DNA of 19,407 nucleotides, from positions 1 through 19,407 of the forward strand of contig DBCN01000079.1 of assembly GCA_002293065.1 (NCBI GenBank), given 5' to 3'. Both the position numbers and the translations under genes were made by a program. The stretch comes from Opitutia bacterium UBA957. GTDB lineage: Bacteria; Verrucomicrobiota; Verrucomicrobiia; Opitutales; UBA953. Under the pieces are notes generated by a model. That model did no database searches. It saw only the letters and a list, made by a program, of their open reading frames with translations, and was not told the DNA's origin. This document shows positions 15,215 to 19,407 of the stretch, piece after piece (the first letter of the stretch is position 1; the number at the start of each line of letters is the position of its first letter).

Positions 15215-15603
15215 TCAAGGGGGTCGGCAGGAGGAATCATCTCGAAGGCGGGGATGCGCACGAAGATGCGCTGCCCATCCTCGGTCGTGCCATGGAAGGC
15301 GCCTTCGGCGGTCACCGGGTGTCCGGTGAGATGATAACTATTATAGGAAAACGTTTCACCCGACGGGATGCGCGGGGTTTGTCCGACGATGCCATCACCC
15401 TCGATGACCTCGATGGTGCCGTCGGGGGAGCGGATGATCCATTTACGGCCGAGGAGTCGGACGGTGGACTGGGAAAGATTGGAAACGGTCAGAAAGTACA
15501 CGAAGGCGTGGGGGGTCTCGGGAGGAAAATTGGCGTCACGATGGTGGACCACCTTATCGACGGTGACCCTGAGGCCTGGAAGTTCCTGTCCGGTGGCTTG
15601 CAC
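15211..15603 (-). CDS. ApaG-domain protein
   Basis: The 130-residue protein is almost entirely one ApaG/FN3-like beta-sandwich: LRVTVDKVVHHRDAN (11-25), HAFVYFLTVSNLSQSTVRLL (32-51), RKWIIRSPDGTIEVIEGDGI (53-72), VGQTPRIPSGETFSYNSY (73-90), with a late-domain G-T-T-E-D-G turn (104-109). Bacterial ApaG is named for its place next to apaH, but its biochemical role is unresolved; related domains occur in F-box protein Fbxo3 and PolDIP2. I see no apaH. The start used is GTG 15603 because an in-frame stop lies at 15634 and no ATG precedes the domain; it has no Shine-Dalgarno. Its stop overlaps the next gene's ATG by 4 bp (ATGA), making it the first gene of a coupled operon with the beta-CASP nuclease and amidase. 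Confidence 0.85.
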   Translation of the reverse strand: MQATGQELPGLRVTVDKVVHHRDANFPPETPHAFVYFLTVSNLSQSTVRLLGRKWIIRSPDGTIEVIEGDGIVGQTPRIPSGETFSYNSYHLTGHPVTAEGAFHGTTEDGQRIFVRIPAFEMIPPADPLE

Positions 15604-15719
15604 TGGGTGGGAGACAAGAGGGGATGGGGTCCCTTAGGAAGCCATAAATCAGTCGCTGACACATAATTGTGAACCTTCCCGCCTTGCGCCCCTCCGAGGC
15701 GGTCATTTGACTGCGGTTG
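15604..15719. promoter_or_regulatory. Divergent ApaG/fusion-protein intergenic region
   Basis: This 116-bp gap serves two divergent units. On the plus strand CATAAT at 15662-15667 matches five of six -10 positions, giving a start site near 15674, but no good -35 lies 16-18 bp upstream. On the minus strand TTCACA (15675-15670) resembles a -35. Both are weak. AAATTATGT-type A/T-rich sequence around 15660-15670 is the only A/T-rich patch in the gap. Confidence 0.35.
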
Positions 15720-18329
15720 ATGTCGACCCCGACACAGATGAAGCAGAACCTTGGGCGAGTCCCGGGCAAGTGGTGGGGCATGGTCATCTATTTGGGGTTA
15801 TTGGTCCTCTCGGCCTTCTTCCCGTTTTTCAGTTCCATCGAGCGGATGGCGAAAGCCCCGCCCGTCATGGTCCCCGCCTTTGATTACCAAGGCGACCAAG
15901 TCGTCCCGCTGGCGACGAAGATTCCCGTGCACGCCAAACTGCATGGCTTCGATGCCCAGCAGTCGCCGGGAGGTAAGCCCGTCTTGGTCTATCTGCATCG
16001 CGCCCCTTGGGATCGTCGCGGGACGCGTTTTTGTGAGGAGCTGGCCAAGACCGGCAAGGTGGCGGTCATCGAGCCCTTCCTGCCCGGCTTTGGTCCGACG
16101 CCCGGCAACGTCCCCAGTCACTCCATGGAAGCCAACGCGGAAGTGGTGGCGGCCTTGGTTGAGCATTACGGGGTGAAGGAATACCACGTCCTCGGGCAAG
16201 GCTTGGGCGGTGTGGCTGCCTTGGAGCTCGCCTCGGCGCATCCCGACCGCGTTCGCTCGCTCACGATGCTTTCCGCCCCCGGCGCGCAGGAGTTCGAGCT
16301 CTTGGGGAATCCGCTCGTCAACAAGATCGTCTATGGCTTTCAGGGAGCGTTCTTCTGGGGCGTCGCCCGGCTGACGCCCAACTTCGGCGCGGCGGACCTT
16401 TTGCCGTGGGACCGCGATTACGCCAAGACCATCTTTGACACCGACCTCTCCGAGTCCAAGGCCATCCTCTTTGGATGGCGTAAGCCCCTCTTGATCGTCC
16501 ATGGTGAGGACGATTGGCTGACCCCGGTGCAGGCGGCGACCTACAGCGCGCAGTTGGCGCCGCAGGCGAAACTCGTCGTCCTGCCGGGCGGACGAAACAT
16601 CGTCTTCAAGGAACAGGCCAAGGTCGTGTCGGAGATCGTAGGTTTCGTCGCCACGCCGCCGGCGGATACGGTGGCGGCCACGCGCGAGTATCCGCCGCTG
16701 CCTTCGGCGGTGGGCGCCCATTTCTGGATCCTCCTCGTCATCATCGTCATTTGCACCTTTGTGGCCGAGGACCCCACGTGTTTGGCGACGGGCCTCATGG
16801 TGTCGGTGGGCATCATCGATTTCTGGTCGGGGGCGGCGGCTTGCACCGTCGGTATCTTCATCGGTGACATCGTGCTATATTCGATAGGACGGTTCTATGG
16901 GCGGCAGGCGATCACCAAGGCCCCGTTCAAGTGGTTCATCAAGGAAAGCAAGGTCAACCAATGGGCCGGTTGGTTTTCCACGCCGCAGGGCCTGCTGGTG
17001 GTCGTCAGTTCGCGCTTCGTGCCGGCCAGTCGCGTGCCGACCTTTGTGACGGCGGGAATCATGAAGCTGAACATCGCGCGGCTGGGCGGCTTGTTGCTGG
17101 TGGCGGCGTTGATTTGGACCCCGCCGCTCATGTGGCTGGGGTACAAGTTCGGCTCGCATGGCATGGAACTGCTGGCGCGCTTCAAGAGCCAGGCCCTTTG
17201 GATCATCATCGGATTCATCTGCGCCCTCCATTTCGTCACGCACTGGATCGTGCCGGCCCTGACTTGGCGGGGCCGACGTCAGATCGTGATGAAAGTCCGT
17301 AACCTGCTGCAGGCATCTTTGTGGCCCTCTTGGTTGCTCTATTTCCCGATTCGGGTCGGCATCCTGGCGCTGTGCCTGCGTCATCGCCGCTTGACGGCGT
17401 TTGCTTCGGCGAATCCGTCTTTCGGTCGCATTGGGGGCTTCACAGGCGATGCCAAGTCGCTGCTCTTGCGCCCCTTCCAGCGGGATTCCCGCTGCTGTCC
17501 TTTGCTCGCCCTTTCGATGGAAGACTCCGTGGAAGAGCGGCTCAAGGAAGCCCGGGCGTTCGCGGCCTGCCATGGGTATCCCTTGGTCTTCAAGCCCGAA
17601 GTCGGGGAGGATGGCGCGGGCATGCGTTTCCTTCGGGATGACGCGCAGCTGGAGCGTCGGGTCGCGGGCGCGAAGGAAGACTTCATGCTGCAGAAGAAGA
17701 TCGACGGACTGGAGTTCGAGGTCGTTTGGCATCGTAATCCCGGCAAGGACGATGGGCGGGTCTTGGTCGTCGTGCAGAAGGTGGACGTCGTCGTCATGGG
17801 CGATGGCGAGGAAACCCTGGAAGAACTCATCTGGCTCGACGAAGTCGCGGTCTCGCGCGGCGAACTCTACTTGGAGTGCCACGACCGCGACCTCAACCGC
17901 GTCGTGCCAGCGGGCGAAAAGGTCGTCCTGAACCTTTCCGGTAGCTATGGCCATGGCGCGCGTTGCGTCCATCGCCATGATCTCAATACCGATGCGTTGA
18001 GCGCGGCCGTGACGACGTTCGCCAAGCGTTTCCCCGGTCTGCACTTTGGGCGCTTCGATCTCCGGGCTACGAGTGAAGAAGAATTCAAGGCCGGGCGTTT
18101 CATCGTCACCGAAGTCGGCGGCTGCTGCCATGTTTCGAGTTTGGTGCGCGATGAGTCGCTGCGCTTCAGCCGTGCGTATGGTGCCGTCTGGACGCAGCTC
18201 AAGGTCTGCATTGATGCCGGTGCTTACAACCTCGCGCAGAAAGTTCGCCCCGTGCCGCTCGATGAATGCTTGGCGCGGTGGAGCCAGGCCCGTGGGCGCG
18301 ATGACCAGTTTGTGGTGAGCGAGCAGTAA
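15720..18329 (+). CDS. Fusion membrane protein: degenerate alpha/beta-hydrolase, DedA/VTT domain, ATP-grasp domain
   Basis: From ATG 15720 the product is 869 residues (TTG 15717 adds one). Order: a membrane anchor (about 19-38); an alpha/beta-hydrolase fold (about 70-312) with PVLVYLHRAPWDRRG (87-101), PGFGPTPGN, the elbow GQGLGG (159-164) and IVHGEDDW (259-266); a DedA/VTT membrane domain (about 334-515) with GIFIGDIVLYSIGRFYG (378-394) and SRFVPASRVP (431-440); and a further hydrophobic segment (535-553). The ATP-grasp domain (about 565-835) contains NPSFGRIGGFTGDAKS (565-580), PLVFKPEVGEDGAGM (621-635, ATP-binding Lys625), GDGEETLEELI (694-704), GRFDLR (777-782, Asp780) and TEVGG (797-801). 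The hydrolase nucleophile Ser is Gly161 and its His is Arg/Asn (292-293); the ATP-grasp E-x-N-G reads E-V-G-G. The native substrate is unknown. Continuous single frame; no Shine-Dalgarno. Confidence 0.9.
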   Translation: MSTPTQMKQNLGRVPGKWWGMVIYLGLLVLSAFFPFFSSIERMAKAPPVMVPAFDYQGDQVVPLATKIPVHAKLHGFDAQQSPGGKPVLVYLHRAPWDRRGTRFCEELAKTGKVAVIEPFLPGFGPTPGNVPSHSMEANAEVVAALVEHYGVKEYHVLGQGLGGVAALELASAHPDRVRSLTMLSAPGAQEFELLGNPLVNKIVYGFQGAFFWGVARLTPNFGAADLLPWDRDYAKTIFDTDLSESKAILFGWRKPLLIVHGEDDWLTPVQAATYSAQLAPQAKLVVLPGGRNIVFKEQAKVVSEIVGFVATPPADTVAATREYPPLPSAVGAHFWILLVIIVICTFVAEDPTCLATGLMVSVGIIDFWSGAAACTVGIFIGDIVLYSIGRFYGRQAITKAPFKWFIKESKVNQWAGWFSTPQGLLVVVSSRFVPASRVPTFVTAGIMKLNIARLGGLLLVAALIWTPPLMWLGYKFGSHGMELLARFKSQALWIIIGFICALHFVTHWIVPALTWRGRRQIVMKVRNLLQASLWPSWLLYFPIRVGILALCLRHRRLTAFASANPSFGRIGGFTGDAKSLLLRPFQRDSRCCPLLALSMEDSVEERLKEARAFAACHGYPLVFKPEVGEDGAGMRFLRDDAQLERRVAGAKEDFMLQKKIDGLEFEVVWHRNPGKDDGRVLVVVQKVDVVVMGDGEETLEELIWLDEVAVSRGELYLECHDRDLNRVVPAGEKVVLNLSGSYGHGARCVHRHDLNTDALSAAVTTFAKRFPGLHFGRFDLRATSEEEFKAGRFIVTEVGGCCHVSSLVRDESLRFSRAYGAVWTQLKVCIDAGAYNLAQKVRPVPLDECLARWSQARGRDDQFVVSEQ

Positions 18330-18452
18330 GCACTCCACTCACTCTTAGGCTGAAACACCTATCTAGTCATAGGGTTGATGGCCTGTTTTCGTGGTTAAAG
18401 GTTCACACGCTTCCGCGTGGATGCGTTGGTGCTCGCACAAAGCCCAACCTCT
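18330..18452 (+). promoter_or_regulatory. Intergenic leader of the PATR gene
   Basis: This 123-bp gap follows the fusion gene and precedes the PATR protein. It may hold a promoter for the latter: TTGATG (18374-18379) and TAAAGG (about 18395-18400) are a poor -35/-10 pair with 15-bp spacing. CCTAT/ATAGG (about 18358-18373) is a weak 5-bp stem without a T-run, and CACGC/GCGTG (about 18407-18420) another. No Shine-Dalgarno precedes ATG 18453. Confidence 0.25.
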
Positions 18453-19407
18453 ATGCCTACCACCAACAAGTCTCCCATCCGGACTTCCTTCCTCCTCGCT
18501 GCCGCCGCACTTTCGTTGATTCAGGTCGAAGCTGCCAATATCACGGTCTCCAGCGGCACTACTGCTATTGGCTCAGGCGGATCCTCCACCACTGCAGCCG
18601 ATATCGTGACCGTGAATGGTGGTACACTTGAAGTTACCAGTAGTAGTACCATTGGTGGGCTTGCGGGCTCCGGCGGACAGGTGAGTGCGGGGTTTCAATC
18701 TTCCTCTTACGGTGATGTTACACTGACTATCAATGTAGCCGCAGGGGCTAGCCATGTGTACAATGGGATCATCCTGCCCAACAGCTGGGATGGTAATTCG
18801 GTTAACATTTTTGGGATCACCAAGACCGGTCTCGGCACTCAGGAGCTGGCAGGTAATTCGACAGGTTACGTCACTAGTCCGAGCAAAAAGCCTACAATTA
18901 TTGTAAATGCTGGATTGCTGAAGATGTCGGGATCTTGGGGGTTTGACACATACGTCGATTATAATAACGCTATTTCAGTCAACAGTGGCGGCACGATGCA
19001 AATTGCCCGAAATTGGGACTATGGAAGTGGGAATGCTTTTAACCAGTTATCGCATAATGCAAATACGATGACTGTAAGCGGAGGGACCTTGAGGTTTTCC
19101 GCGGTAAATCAGAATTCGGGACGTAGCTTCACTGTTGGCGGCGGCGGCGCTACTTTATCAGTGGACGAGACGGTAAATTTCAATTCCACAGGGACTATTG
19201 CCGGTAGTACGGCCGGCAACCTGACTTTGGAGGGTGCGTCGATCAACGCGACCTTGACCAATGCGGTCGGTGGCACGGGTACTTGGTCAGCTAGTTCGAA
19301 GCTGATCAAGAACGGTTCCGGGACCTGGACCGTCGCAGGGGTCACGTCTGCCATAGCCAGCGGCGTGGAGGTCGTTCAAGGCAAGTTAGTGTTAACGGCT
19401 AATTCCG
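18453..19407 (+). CDS. Autotransporter-associated beta-strand repeat (PATR) surface protein, 5' part
   Basis: The frame is open from ATG 18453 to the window edge (318 codons). Residues 1-27 form a Sec signal peptide (RTSFLLAAAALSLIQVEA). The rest is Gly/Ser/Thr/Asn-rich with a beta-helix pattern of VNGGTLEV (54-61), VNAGLLKMSG (151-160), VNSGGTMQIA (176-185), VSGGTLRFSA (208-217) and two fuller PATR units: ITKTGLGTQELAGNSTGY (122-139) and SKLIKNGSGTWTVAG (282-296) leading to VVQGKLVLTAN (307-317). Such proteins are long, extracellular beta-helices; in Verrucomicrobia and relatives they often end in a PEP-CTERM or autotransporter barrel, which lies outside this window. DNA is markedly less GC-rich and codon use is looser than in neighbours, common for such surface genes and compatible with acquisition or relaxed selection. 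Confidence 0.85.
   Translation, partial: MPTTNKSPIRTSFLLAAAALSLIQVEAANITVSSGTTAIGSGGSSTTAADIVTVNGGTLEVTSSSTIGGLAGSGGQVSAGFQSSSYGDVTLTINVAAGASHVYNGIILPNSWDGNSVNIFGITKTGLGTQELAGNSTGYVTSPSKKPTIIVNAGLLKMSGSWGFDTYVDYNNAISVNSGGTMQIARNWDYGSGNAFNQLSHNANTMTVSGGTLRFSAVNQNSGRSFTVGGGGATLSVDETVNFNSTGTIAGSTAGNLTLEGASINATLTNAVGGTGTWSASSKLIKNGSGTWTVAGVTSAIASGVEVVQGKLVLTANS

Noticed and set aside
16875..18338. Long minus-strand open frame (487 codons) opposite the fusion gene
   Set aside because: It is antisense to a continuous multi-domain protein with recognisable VTT and ATP-grasp motifs, and its own translation shows no family pattern.
1..19407. tRNA or rRNA genes, CRISPR arrays, insertion sequences
   Set aside because: No cloverleaf-like sequence, regularly spaced repeat array, inverted-repeat-bounded transposase or rRNA segment was seen in either strand.

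Overview
The window is GC-rich, gene-dense bacterial chromosome with 17 protein genes on both strands and almost no spare DNA. The gene set suggests a Gram-negative member of the PVC group, most likely Verrucomicrobiota (Opitutae-like). The pointers are the start of an autotransporter-associated beta-strand repeat (PATR) surface protein, a TolB-like propeller, RseP, RpoN, the MEP isoprenoid pathway, a tiny AURKAIP1/COX24-type basic protein, and start codons that mostly lack a Shine-Dalgarno sequence. This placement is inference; no rRNA or other taxonomic marker is present.

Layout. Positions 1-3860 (minus strand): dxr, rseP, then a Tat-exported metallo-beta-lactamase-fold enzyme cut by the window edge. 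Positions 3985-6210 (plus strand): queF, a XerC/D-type tyrosine recombinase and ispE, tightly packed. Positions 6245-6655 (plus): two small ribosome-related genes, a bS22-like peptide and rpmG (bL33), each followed by a clear intrinsic terminator. Positions 6734-8089 (minus): the Mrp/ApbC Fe-S carrier ATPase and a conserved 72-residue protein. Positions 8147-9349 (plus): a TolB-like beta-propeller. Positions 9365-11008 (minus): a membrane protein with an N-terminal GYF_2-like domain. Positions 11136-12581 (plus): rpoN. Positions 12582-15603 (minus): a three-gene translationally coupled operon, ApaG-domain protein, beta-CASP metallo-beta-lactamase ribonuclease, amidase-signature enzyme. Positions 15720-18329 (plus): an 869-residue fusion protein. 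Positions 18453-19407 (plus): the 5' part of the PATR protein, visibly richer in A+T than the rest.

The most unusual object is the 869-residue protein. It joins an N-terminal membrane anchor, an alpha/beta-hydrolase fold whose nucleophile serine and catalytic histidine are both missing, a DedA/VTT (SNARE-associated) membrane domain, and a C-terminal ATP-grasp ligase-like domain that lacks the usual metal-binding Asn. It looks like a membrane-bound machine coupling a lipid-transport-like domain to an ATP-dependent ligase, and I know of no characterised example of this architecture.

How the genes work together: dxr and ispE are two steps of the MEP pathway placed on either side of queF-xer. 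RseP and the TolB-like protein belong to envelope maintenance. bL33 and the bS22-like peptide (ribosome), QueF (queuosine tRNA modification) and the beta-CASP nuclease (RNA processing) concern RNA and translation.
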